A DNA stretch of 18,902 bases from Candidatus Peregrinibacteria bacterium CG10_big_fil_rev_8_21_14_0_10_49_16 (GTDB taxonomy: Bacteria; Patescibacteriota; Gracilibacteria; Peribacterales; Peribacteraceae). The notes beneath the pieces are model-generated. The model did not search any database. It was given only the letters and a program-made list of their open reading frames with translations, and was not told the origin of the DNA. Shown here in pieces: positions 5,541 through 12,939 of the stretch. The stretch lies in NCBI GenBank assembly GCA_002772605.1, contig PFDS01000023.1, positions 1 to 18,902 on the forward strand, given 5' to 3'. The translations under genes and the position numbers were made by a program. How positions within the stretch are numbered: position 1 is the first letter of the stretch; the number at the start of each line of letters is the position of its first letter.

Positions 5541-7961
5541 CTCCAAATTCTCCTTTTTTATCGTAATTGTCTCTCCTCTCTTCACTTCGTTGTTCAGGAG
5601 ATAATCCGCAAGGTAGGTTTGGAGGACTTCGGTAATGACGCGACGCATTTCGCGCGCGCCGAAGTCGACGCTGTAACCTCTTTCCGCAAGGCCGATAACA
5701 GCTTCTTTTTCCATGGCGATCTTTATCCCCTTCTTCTGGTCGAATTCGTGAATGAATTTGTCCAACATGAGGATAGCAAGCTTAATCGTTTGTTCCTGAG
5801 TCAGCGGCGTGTAGAGGATGACTTCATCGAAACGGTTGACGAACTCCGGTGAAAAGAGACCTTCTTTGAGAATCGCGTCGATGAGTTGCTTTTTGAAATC
5901 CGTACGCGTGAGTTCCTGGTCTGCGGTGTTTTTGAAGTAGTCCCGGATGAGGAGTGCTCCTGCGTTGGATGTGGCAATGATGATGGTGTTACGGAAGTCT
6001 GTCTTCTGCCCCAGTCCATCAATGAGATGTCCTTCGTCGAGGATTTGCAGAAAGACGTTGAGGACGTTCTTGTGCGCCTTCTCAATCTCGTCCAGCAGAA
6101 TGAGAGATGCAGGATTATCCTGTACCTTTTTCGTAAGAAACCCTTCCGAGTGACTCTTTCCCGGGTCGGGGGAGCCAATGATCTCATACACGGAATCCGC
6201 GTTACCATACTCGTTCATGTCGACGCGGACGATGTTCTCCACGGATCCGAAGTACGCTTCCGCGAGCACTTTGGCTGTTTCTGTTTTTCCGACTCCGGTG
6301 GGTCCGAGGAAGAGAAATGTTCCCTGTGGTCGTTTACTGCTTCCAATATCCAGTCGTGCGCGTTTCAGGGCATTTACAATGAGGTGAATTGCATGATCCT
6401 GACCAATAACTTTCTTTTTCAGGATGTCTTCCAGGTGTATCAATTTGTCTTTTTCTCCTGCGGTTACTTCCTCTACATTCATGTGTGCCTTCTGGGAGAT
6501 AGTCTGGCGAATAATTGCCTCTGTCACCACTTTTGCCTTCTGTGCTTTCGCGGTAAGTATTGCATCCTCCATGATGCCCGTTGCTTTTCCTGGAAGGGCA
6601 CTTGTGCCCAGGTAGCGTTGCGAGAGCTCGACGATGGATTTGAGTGCTTTGAAGGTGATGTTAACGCCCTGTTTTTCCAGCTTGAAAAACTGCTCCATGA
6701 GCACCGCCATCGTATCTTCTTCCGACGCCTCATCGAGGAACGTCTTCTCAAACATACCGTCGAATGCAGAATCATTTTTGATGAGGGAGTGGTAGTCTGC
6801 AGCGTTTGCAATACCAATGACGTTTATTCCGGTCGATTGCAATGCCTGGAGGATCACCCCGCGCAGGTTGGCATTGGACTCTTCCATGAACATCCCCAGT
6901 TTTTCGATGATGAGAATGAACCGGCCTGCTTGCTGCGCCTGACCGAGCGCTTTCAGGAGGAAAGCCTCCGGATGTTCCGTGCCCGATAGCAGAATTTCCG
7001 GTTTCAGAAGGAGAACACGCGTGTAATTCCTTCCTTGTTTTTGTTCTGCCATACGCAGAGCGTAGGTGAAGTTGCGCACGAGAGTACGTTTTCCCACACC
7101 GTTTTTTCCAATAATGATCACGTTACTCTGTTCGGATCGGCTGAGGACTTTTGCCATATTGTCGATTTCTTCTCTGTGCAGCACGATCATGTGTTTTCCC
7201 TTCCAGCGAATACTACTACTTATATCCGTTGTCACGAGATCAAGTTCATGTGTGTATCCCATGCTCCAGCTGCGTCCGAGAGATCCAAATGACCGGACGA
7301 GTTTATGTGGATGGAGCCAATGTTCCTGTCTGCTTGCCTGCCAGTGCAGCACTTCCCACTGGAGAATTTTCTGCACGTCTTCGAGAGACACGTTTCGCTC
7401 GTTGAGGAGGTCTTTGAGAGGTTCGATGTGTTTGAGACACAAGAAGAACAAGATGCTGCCATGCACTCTCTCTTCACCAAGTTTTTGACGGAGCTCCTGT
7501 GCTTCTGTCATCCACTCGATTATATTGATATTTTCTTTGATGGGCTTCAGCTTGTCGCGCACTTCTTTCTTCGTGAGCCCCATTTCATTTATGATGAATT
7601 TTGCTCTGGAGCTTTTGAGTACCGCGCGGAATATATCCTGCGTTGTAGGTTTTGTTTTTTTAATGTAGTGCGCAGTTTTGAAGTTGAGTTCTTCGGCAAG
7701 ATTCTCTTTCCGAAATGGGGTCAGCTTATCATTTTCCAGCGTGGTGCGCAGGAAGTAGTGGAACATGATAAGGAAAGACACGAGGAGTGTGACAGACACC
7801 CCTAACGGATTCATGTCATCTTGCTCAATGAATCGTTGAATGTATGGATAAAGGATGTAGCCATAGACAACCCAGAAGATCGGACCGAAGAATAGTCGAT
7901 GCAGCGATATGCCCGCATAGGATCGCGTTGCCGTAGGAAGGAATGTAGGTTTTGGTTCCAT
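5535..7961 (-). CDS. Membrane-anchored two-ring AAA+ ATPase, Clp (Hsp100) type
   Basis: The 808 residues comprise two membrane segments (about 22-43 and 55-72), a helical region (about 105-215) that may be a diverged Clp N-domain, and two AAA+ modules. Module 2 looks active: Walker A GPTGVGKT (553-560), Walker B ILLDE (D624, E625), sensor 1 TSN (664-666), Arg finger R710 and sensor 2 GAR (768-770). Module 1 looks inactive: Walker A is GKNGVGKR with Arg in place of Thr/Ser, the Walker B Asp-Glu is EK (353-354), and the Arg-finger pair is GM (402-403). The ClpB coiled-coil middle domain is absent, no IGF/IGL ClpP-docking loop is visible, and the module 2 GYVG pore loop reads PDPGKSHSEG. A membrane-linked unfoldase or remodelling role is inference. 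It lies 3 bp after the small membrane gene, so they form an operon. Confidence 0.9.
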   Translation of the reverse strand: MEPKPTFLPTATRSYAGISLHRLFFGPIFWVVYGYILYPYIQRFIEQDDMNPLGVSVTLLVSFLIMFHYFLRTTLENDKLTPFRKENLAEELNFKTAHYIKKTKPTTQDIFRAVLKSSRAKFIINEMGLTKKEVRDKLKPIKENINIIEWMTEAQELRQKLGEERVHGSILFFLCLKHIEPLKDLLNERNVSLEDVQKILQWEVLHWQASRQEHWLHPHKLVRSFGSLGRSWSMGYTHELDLVTTDISSSIRWKGKHMIVLHREEIDNMAKVLSRSEQSNVIIIGKNGVGKRTLVRNFTYALRMAEQKQGRNYTRVLLLKPEILLSGTEHPEAFLLKALGQAQQAGRFILIIEKLGMFMEESNANLRGVILQALQSTGINVIGIANAADYHSLIKNDSAFDGMFEKTFLDEASEEDTMAVLMEQFFKLEKQGVNITFKALKSIVELSQRYLGTSALPGKATGIMEDAILTAKAQKAKVVTEAIIRQTISQKAHMNVEEVTAGEKDKLIHLEDILKKKVIGQDHAIHLIVNALKRARLDIGSSKRPQGTFLFLGPTGVGKTETAKVLAEAYFGSVENIVRVDMNEYGNADSVYEIIGSPDPGKSHSEGFLTKKVQDNPASLILLDEIEKAHKNVLNVFLQILDEGHLIDGLGQKTDFRNTIIIATSNAGALLIRDYFKNTADQELTRTDFKKQLIDAILKEGLFSPEFVNRFDEVILYTPLTQEQTIKLAILMLDKFIHEFDQKKGIKIAMEKEAVIGLAERGYSVDFGAREMRRVITEVLQTYLADYLLNNEVKRGETITIKKENLEL

Positions 7962-7964
7962 GAT

Positions 7965-8381
7965 TTACGAGACAGCGAGCAGGAATTGCACTCCGAAGAA
8001 CACGGCAACAGGGTACCCGTACCACAGAGCAAGAAAGAGGAGAAAGAGTGCGAGGCAGAGCAGTTGAATAACCACGCCGATCAGTATGAGGATGGATCTG
8101 AAGAGGAATCCAATAACGCGAGTGACAGAGTTGAAGACGATTTTTTCTACGAAACGTTCCAGACTAAATCCTTTCTGTCCTGATGGCGTGTCTGTGATAT
8201 TCTTCCATGGCCGAAAGAGTGTGCGTAACAGGAATGAAAAGGAAATGATTTCTCCAAACGCATGTGCGTAACTGAAGTACTTCAGGACGATCGCTTTTGG
8301 TACTTTCCAGATATACCACCAGGGGAAGGATAGAAAGAGGATATATGCCGTGCGCAGTGGGTGTTTGAGCAAAAAGAGCAT
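7965..8381 (-). CDS. Small membrane protein, operon partner of the Clp-type ATPase
   Basis: This 138-residue, strongly hydrophobic protein has a membrane segment near residues 8-28, a second hydrophobic stretch at about 44-56 ending in LLRTLFRPWK, and a long C-terminal hydrophobic region (about 90-136) that can span twice. The cytosolic-looking loop between them has the pattern TPSGQKGFSLERFVEKIVFN followed by SVTRVIGFLFR. I recall similar proteins with an LLxTLFxPWK motif next to Clp-type ATPases in other CPR genomes, but cannot confirm it here. The stop codon is 3 bp before the ATPase start, which suggests co-translation and a shared membrane complex. Function unknown. A TATAAT promoter lies just upstream. 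Confidence 0.85.
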   Translation of the reverse strand: MLFLLKHPLRTAYILFLSFPWWYIWKVPKAIVLKYFSYAHAFGEIISFSFLLRTLFRPWKNITDTPSGQKGFSLERFVEKIVFNSVTRVIGFLFRSILILIGVVIQLLCLALFLLFLALWYGYPVAVFFGVQFLLAVS

Positions 8382-8398
8382 ATGTTGAGAATCTTAGA

Positions 8399-8427
8399 AT
8401 TATAGCAGGAAATAGGTTTATTGGCCA
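8399..8427 (-). promoter_or_regulatory. Promoter of the membrane protein/Clp-type operon
   Basis: On the minus strand there is a perfect TATAAT (8404-8399), a 17-bp spacer and TGGCCA (8427-8422, 4 of 6 to TTGACA). The ATG at 8381 lies 17 bp after the -10, so the 5' UTR would be about 10 nt with no Shine-Dalgarno. Confidence 0.6.
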
Positions 8428-8500
8428 GTGAAGGCACTAGGAAAAAGAGTGTTTGGAAGCTAATTTTGTACTGCCCCTATTTCCTACTGTTTTGATCGTT

Positions 8501-9100
8501 ATGTCTGGAAAATTCATTGTTTTCGAAGGTCCTGACGGAAGTGGAAAAACATTGCATAGTACACTTTTTGCAGAGCGTCTCCGGAAGGAGGGACATGATG
8601 TTCTGCATACTGTGGAACCGACAAAAGGACCTATTGGAAAGCAGATTAGGGAGTTTATTGCCGGTGATGGAGGAGTCTCTCATGAAGTGATGCAGCTCCT
8701 CTTCTCCGCGGATCGCGGGTGGCATTTGGAAAAAGAAGTGCAGCCTGCACTGCAGGCAGGAAAGACAGTTGTCTCCGACCGTTATTACTATTCGACATTC
8801 ATGTATGGGGAAGCAGCGGGACTATCCAGTGATTGGCTGAGATTACTCAATGCGTACTATCCGCGTCCTGACTATATAGTACTGGCATTGCCTTCTATGG
8901 AAGTGTGTTCCAATCGTATTGGTGGCCGTGCAAGCCAAGAGGTTTTTGAGAAGCGGGCATTCCAGGAGCGGACCTATCGACTGTATGAGCACATGGCAAG
9001 AGAGCCCGGTGTGATTGTTATTGATACCGGCGGAAACAAAGACGAAGTTGCTCAGGAGATTTGGGAGAGGGTGATGGAGAGGGTAGGGGCCCCGGTGTAA
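8501..9100 (+). CDS. tmk: Thymidylate kinase (dTMP kinase)
   Basis: This 199-residue enzyme phosphorylates dTMP to dTDP using ATP, a required step for dTTP. Visible motifs are the P-loop GPDGSGKT (10-17), the DRYYYS motif (93-98) that binds the substrate, and a LID region at about 139-152 (RIGGRASQEVFEKR) before the FQERTYRLYEHMA helix. Length is normal. The frame is open upstream to a TTG at 8453, but MSGKFIVFEG at 8501 is the natural N-terminus because the first beta strand begins at once. No Shine-Dalgarno is present; TACTGT lies 10 bp before the ATG, hinting at a leaderless start. folD follows after 18 bp. The gene is divergent from the membrane protein/Clp-type operon. Confidence 0.95.
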   Translation: MSGKFIVFEGPDGSGKTLHSTLFAERLRKEGHDVLHTVEPTKGPIGKQIREFIAGDGGVSHEVMQLLFSADRGWHLEKEVQPALQAGKTVVSDRYYYSTFMYGEAAGLSSDWLRLLNAYYPRPDYIVLALPSMEVCSNRIGGRASQEVFEKRAFQERTYRLYEHMAREPGVIVIDTGGNKDEVAQEIWERVMERVGAPV

Positions 9101-9118
9101 ACCTGCTACAGTACGTGC

Positions 9119-9961
9119 ATGTCAGCAAAACTTCTTACCGGAAAAGAAGCGGCGGCGTCGCTCTATGAAGAGATCCGTCCAAAGGTGAAAGAGCTTGATC
9201 CCAAACTTGTGATTGTTCAGGTTGGTGAGGAGGCGGCGAGCAAGGCGTACGTCGGGCGAAAAATTCAAGCTTGCGAGAACGTGGGGATGCGATATGAGCA
9301 TCGCATGCTGAACTTTCATTCCAGTTTTGAGGAGCTTCTGGAAGTGCTGGAAGAGCTGAACGCAGATAATGATGTTACGGGAATTATTGTCCAATTGCCT
9401 CTCCCCCCACATCTCTCACCTGCCCTTCCTCTCATTCATCGTGCGATTCACCCCAAGAAAGACGTTGACGGATTTACCGCGTATAATCTTGGAAAGATGT
9501 TCCTCTCAACGGGGTTCGAACATCTTCCTCCCGCAACACCAGCGGGCATCATTGCTCTTCTGTCATTTTATGACATTCCCCTGGCAGGGAAACATGTGGT
9601 GATTGTGGGAAGAAGCAATATCGCAGGAAAACCACTCAGTATTATGTGTCTCAATCGCGATGCAACAGTCACTATGTGTCACAGTAAAACAGTCGATCTT
9701 GGAATGTTGACTGTGCAAGCAGACATTCTTGTCTGTGCAGTTGGGAAGCCGAAGATGATTACGAAAGATATGGTGAAGAAAGGTGCGGTAGTCATTGATG
9801 TAGGTATCACTCGTGATGACGGCGGTCTTGTGGGAGATGTGGACTTTGATGAGGTGAAAGAAGTGGCCGGTGCCATTACTCCTGTTCCCGGAGGTGTTGG
9901 TCCTATGACTGTTGCCAGTGTGATGAAAAATACGGTGACAGCAAAAGAAAGGCAGGGATGA
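9119..9961 (+). CDS. folD: Bifunctional methylene-THF dehydrogenase/cyclohydrolase
   Basis: FolD interconverts 5,10-methylene-THF and 10-formyl-THF, feeding purine synthesis, and acts in the cytosol. The 280-residue length is normal. Motifs: SKAYVGRK with catalytic Lys48, the GIIVQLPLP signature (about 88-96), PKKDVDGF (112-119), PATPAGI, the cofactor-binding VVIVGRSNIAGKP, GAVVIDVGI and the C-terminal TPVPGGVGPMT. The ATG at 9119 lies 18 bp after the tmk stop. It is preceded by TACAGT at 9107-9112, only 6 bp from the ATG, and has no Shine-Dalgarno. It may therefore have its own leaderless start as well as being read through from tmk. The stop is TGA. Its one-carbon product serves the purine pathway whose genes follow. 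Confidence 0.97.
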   Translation: MSAKLLTGKEAAASLYEEIRPKVKELDPKLVIVQVGEEAASKAYVGRKIQACENVGMRYEHRMLNFHSSFEELLEVLEELNADNDVTGIIVQLPLPPHLSPALPLIHRAIHPKKDVDGFTAYNLGKMFLSTGFEHLPPATPAGIIALLSFYDIPLAGKHVVIVGRSNIAGKPLSIMCLNRDATVTMCHSKTVDLGMLTVQADILVCAVGKPKMITKDMVKKGAVVIDVGITRDDGGLVGDVDFDEVKEVAGAITPVPGGVGPMTVASVMKNTVTAKERQG

Positions 9962-9971
9962 GGAAATGTAC

Positions 9972-9999
9972 TTGTCTTTATAAAAATCATCTCTACACT
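9972..9999 (+). promoter_or_regulatory. Probable promoter upstream of purF
   Basis: TTGTCT (9972-9977), 16-bp spacer, TACACT (9994-9999). The spacing equals that of the 2150 and groESL promoters. It lies in the 122-bp spacer after folD. An ATG at 10006 follows 6 bp after the -10. Confidence 0.55.
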
Positions 10000-10005
10000 T
10001 CACCC

Positions 10006-10080
10006 ATGGTGGTCGCACATCGACCTATTTTGGCTCCTCTCCATTTCAGAGGGGTGTTTATACGTATTTCCTTTTTGTAA
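10006..10080 (+). CDS. Candidate 24-residue leader peptide before purF
   Basis: An ATG 6 bp after TACACT opens a 24-codon ORF (MVVAHRPILAPLHFRGVF and six more residues) ending in TAA three bases before the purF ATG. It has the same length and the same placement after a promoter as the ORF at 2187-2261. The hairpin at 10034-10054 lies inside it. purF has no Shine-Dalgarno, so ribosomes finishing this ORF could restart at purF (translational coupling). There is no independent evidence of translation. Confidence 0.35.
   Translation: MVVAHRPILAPLHFRGVFIRISFL
10034..10060 (+). terminator. Terminator-like hairpin between folD and purF (possible attenuator)
   Basis: CTCCTCT (10034-10040) pairs with AGAGGGG (10048-10054), 7 bp including one G-U, with a 7-nt loop, then TGTTTA. 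It could end folD transcription. The predicted purF promoter lies upstream of it, however, so it would also act within the purF leader and may be an attenuator. Confidence 0.45.
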
Positions 10081-10083
10081 GCC

Positions 10084-11574
10084 ATGTGTGGAGTTCTGGG
10101 CATTGCGGGCACTAAGGATGTCATTCAGGATCTCTACGACGGGCTGACGGTTTTACAACATCGTGGACAGGATGCGGCAGGGATTGTGACGTACGATAGG
10201 CAATTTCATATCAAGAAATCGAGTGGCATGGTGCGCGATGTTTTCTCCCTGCAATCTCTTCTCCGGCTGCGCGGTTGTTTGGGTATCGGCCACGTACGCT
10301 ATCCCACTGCGGGATGTAATAGCGAAGTAGAAGCACAGCCGTTTTTTACCTATGCCCCTCTGGGAATTGCCATGGTCCATAATGGTAACCTCACGAATGC
10401 GGATGAGCTGTCACACCAGTTGCTTCACAAACATTTTCGTCATCTCAATACCTCCTCGGACTCCGAAGTGCTGTTAAATATATTTGCTATTGCTCTGGAA
10501 AAACAAAAGCCCGTTCAACTGTTGCCTGAGCATGTGTTTCGCGCAATGCGTTTTGTGTTTCGTACATGCAAGGGGAGCTACAGCGCAGTGGCTCTCATTG
10601 GCCGATACGGCATTGTGGCTTTTCGTGATCCGTTTGGCATTCGACCGTTGCAGATTGGCACGCGAGAAACTCCGAAAGGCATTGAATACATGGTTGTGTC
10701 CGAAAACACCGCAATGAAACCGTTGGGTTTCCGTTTTCTGCGCGACGTGAAACCCGGAGAGGTGGTGTACATTGATCAGCAGAATATTCTCCATACCAAG
10801 CAGTGCGCTCAGGGGCGACTCACTCCTTGCGTATTCGAGTGGGTGTATCTGGCTGCACCGGATTCTCTTCTTGATGATGTGAGTGTGTACAAGGCACGCG
10901 TGCGCATGGGGGAAGCGTTGGCTGCGCAGGTACGTCGCGCCAAACTGAAGATTGATTCCATCATTCCCATTCCCGATTCTTCTCGTGCGGCTGCGGCAGG
11001 GCTTGCGGACAAGTTGGGCGTGCGGTACCGCGAGGGGTTTGTGAAAAACCGCTACATTGGCCGTACGTTTATCATGCCCGGGCAGCGCATTCGCAAGCGT
11101 TCCATTCAGTTTAAGTTGCAGACGATTGATCTGGAATTTCGTAACAATGCTGTCCTTCTCGTTGACGATTCCATCGTGCGCGGCAATACGAGTGCCCGCA
11201 TTGTCGAAATGGCGCGTGAAGCCGGTGCGAAGAACGTCTACGTTGCATCTGCATCGCCACCGATTACGCGTCCTTGCCCTTATGGAGTGGATATTCCCAC
11301 GTTTGAAGAATTGGTTGCATCACACAATTCCATTGAAGAAATTCGAGAGATTATTGGATCAGATGCGCTCTTCTATCTCACCGTTGAAGATATGGTGCGA
11401 GCGGTACAGCACGGGAGCGGTGGAGTAAAACGCTTATGTACGGGATGTTTCAACGGACGGTACGCCTCGAAAGAGATTACCGATGATATGCTTCGACAGT
11501 TAGGTCTTGCCCGTGAAGCGAACAAAGAGGAGGCACTCCCTCCCCTTGCTCAGGAAACTATTCTTCTTCACTGA
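10084..11574 (+). CDS. purF: Amidophosphoribosyltransferase, Fe-S type
   Basis: PurF catalyses the first committed step of purine synthesis, PRPP plus glutamine to phosphoribosylamine. The 496 residues hold an N-terminal glutaminase domain with nucleophile Cys2 directly after the Met, QHRGQDAAG (25-33) and HNGNLTN (99-105). A phosphoribosyltransferase domain follows with the PRPP loop VLLVDDSIVRGNTS (357-370). Cys249, Cys398 and the pair Cys452/Cys455 occupy the four positions that hold the 4Fe-4S cluster in the B. subtilis enzyme, so this is the Fe-S class, unlike E. coli PurF. No propeptide precedes Cys2, in contrast to B. subtilis. No Shine-Dalgarno is seen. The purD GTG follows the TGA stop with no gap, so the two are translationally coupled. 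Confidence 0.97.
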   Translation: MCGVLGIAGTKDVIQDLYDGLTVLQHRGQDAAGIVTYDRQFHIKKSSGMVRDVFSLQSLLRLRGCLGIGHVRYPTAGCNSEVEAQPFFTYAPLGIAMVHNGNLTNADELSHQLLHKHFRHLNTSSDSEVLLNIFAIALEKQKPVQLLPEHVFRAMRFVFRTCKGSYSAVALIGRYGIVAFRDPFGIRPLQIGTRETPKGIEYMVVSENTAMKPLGFRFLRDVKPGEVVYIDQQNILHTKQCAQGRLTPCVFEWVYLAAPDSLLDDVSVYKARVRMGEALAAQVRRAKLKIDSIIPIPDSSRAAAAGLADKLGVRYREGFVKNRYIGRTFIMPGQRIRKRSIQFKLQTIDLEFRNNAVLLVDDSIVRGNTSARIVEMAREAGAKNVYVASASPPITRPCPYGVDIPTFEELVASHNSIEEIREIIGSDALFYLTVEDMVRAVQHGSGGVKRLCTGCFNGRYASKEITDDMLRQLGLAREANKEEALPPLAQETILLH

Positions 11575-12939
11575 GTGCGCATTCTCCTCATCAGTTCATC
11601 GGCTCGCGGTCATGCACTTGCGGATGCACTTGCTCGCAGTCCACAGAAACCTGACATTATTGCCATATCTTCTACAGCGAACCCCGGTATTCGTGTACTT
11701 GCATGTGAGCAGCATGTACGGAATGTTATGAACCTTGACGCTGTGTGCGACGTTGCCAAACGTGTTCAGCCTGATTTTGCTTTCATTGGTCCGGATGACC
11801 CAATTGGCGCGGGACTCACTGATCGGTTGGAGGAACTTGGCATTCCTTCTGTTGCTCCCAAGAAGTCGTTGGCGAGGATCGAATCCAGCAAAGGATTTAC
11901 ACGAAATCTCCTCAAGAAGTACGGGATTGATGCATCGCCGAAGTTTGCGGTTCTCCCCTCCCTTGAGGGAGGGGGTAGGGGGAGGGGGCTTAAACAAGAA
12001 ATTCGTTCGTATATTAATGATGAGCTTCATGGTGAATATGTGGTGAAGTACGATGCCCTCAAAGGAGGAAAAGGCGTGAAGCTTTCGGGAGAGCACCTTG
12101 CATCGATTGATGAAGGTGTGGCCTATGCAATGGAATGTATCGAGGAATGCGGACGTGTTGTTCTGGAAGAAAAGTTAATTGGCGAGGAATTCAGCCTTCT
12201 ATCGTTTGTCAGTGGCACATGGGTAGTCCACATGCCTGCAGTGCAGGATCATAAACGGGCGTATGAAGGTGATACCGGTCCCAATACCGGTGGCATGGGG
12301 ACGTATAGTGATGCGGATCATTCATTGCCATTTCTTACGATCCAGGATCTAGAGAGGGCGAAGGAGATTAACGAGTTGGTGGCAAAAGCGGTGATGCGTG
12401 AGTGTGGCATGCCATACAAGGGAATTCTCTACGGTGGTTTCATCGCTACGCGCGATGGCATACGACTTATTGAATATAATGCGCGGTTTGGGGATCCGGA
12501 AGCGCTGAATATTCTCCCTCTCTTGGAGTCGGATTTTGTTGATATCTGCCAGGGCATCATTCATGGTGAACTTACGGAAGATATGGTGCGCTTTGCTCAT
12601 AAGGCTACTGTATGCAAATACATCGTTCCGGAAGGGTATCCGGTGAATAAGGATCAGAAGGGAGAGAAGGTGGTGTTTCCGACAATGTGTCATAGTGAGC
12701 CTGTCCGTCCGGCAGGCGGGCCTGTCGAAGTATTACATAATGCAAAAATTTTCTTTGGAGATATCACAGAAGAAAATGGCATGTTCCAACTTGGTGGTTC
12801 CCGCACTGCCGGTATTGTTGGGATTGGGGATTCAATAGAAGAAGCTGAAAAAATAGCTCAGGAATTCTGTGAGAATGTCACAGGCCCCGTGCGATTTCGT
12901 AGCGACATTGGCAAGTTACGCACTCTTCCCGTTCAATAA
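11575..12939 (+). CDS. purD: Phosphoribosylamine-glycine ligase (GAR synthetase)
   Basis: PurD joins phosphoribosylamine, the unstable PurF product, to glycine using ATP. The 454 residues show the ATP-grasp features: VVKYDALKGGKGV (156-168), QDHKR (224-228), GDTGPNTGGMGTYS (232-245) and EYNARFGDPEA (300-310). The start is GTG at 11575, immediately after the purF TGA. Two oddities lengthen the protein over E. coli PurD: a Gly/Arg-rich insertion near residues 127-138 and a second near 372-385. Both are encoded by palindromic DNA and described separately. The N-terminal loop reads SSSARGHAL where GxGGREHA is usual. All main catalytic motifs are intact and the frame is unbroken, so I expect function. 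It overlaps the convergent 12916 gene by 24 bp. Confidence 0.95.
   Translation: MRILLISSSARGHALADALARSPQKPDIIAISSTANPGIRVLACEQHVRNVMNLDAVCDVAKRVQPDFAFIGPDDPIGAGLTDRLEELGIPSVAPKKSLARIESSKGFTRNLLKKYGIDASPKFAVLPSLEGGGRGRGLKQEIRSYINDELHGEYVVKYDALKGGKGVKLSGEHLASIDEGVAYAMECIEECGRVVLEEKLIGEEFSLLSFVSGTWVVHMPAVQDHKRAYEGDTGPNTGGMGTYSDADHSLPFLTIQDLERAKEINELVAKAVMRECGMPYKGILYGGFIATRDGIRLIEYNARFGDPEALNILPLLESDFVDICQGIIHGELTEDMVRFAHKATVCKYIVPEGYPVNKDQKGEKVVFPTMCHSEPVRPAGGPVEVLHNAKIFFGDITEENGMFQLGGSRTAGIVGIGDSIEEAEKIAQEFCENVTGPVRFRSDIGKLRTLPVQ
11955..11988 (+). repeat. In-frame palindrome and G-quadruplex motif inside purD
   Basis: CCCCTCCC (11955-11962), loop TTGA, GGGAGGGG (11967-11974) form a perfect 8-bp hairpin. 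The right arm continues into four G runs (11967-11988: 3, 5, 5 and 5 G, with spacers A, TA and A), which fit the G-quadruplex pattern. It encodes about 12 extra residues (LPSLEGGGRGRG) not seen in E. coli PurD. It resembles dispersed palindromic repeats inserted in frame. Confidence 0.75.
12691..12730 (+). repeat. Second palindromic insertion inside purD
   Basis: GCCTG (12699-12703) pairs with CAGGC (12713-12717), and GCCTGTC is repeated directly at 12699-12705 and 12720-12726. The stretch encodes SEPVRPAGGPVE, in a place where other PurD proteins are about 11 residues shorter. GAGCCTGTC and CCTGTCGAAG are wordings I remember from dispersed palindromes in CPR genomes; that is unverified. Confidence 0.55.

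Noticed and set aside
5886..6989. 367-codon plus-strand open frame inside the Clp-type gene
   Set aside because: The opposite strand encodes a clear AAA+ protein with Walker motifs. The plus frame gives Cys/Phe-rich sequence without any motif, typical of an antisense shadow.
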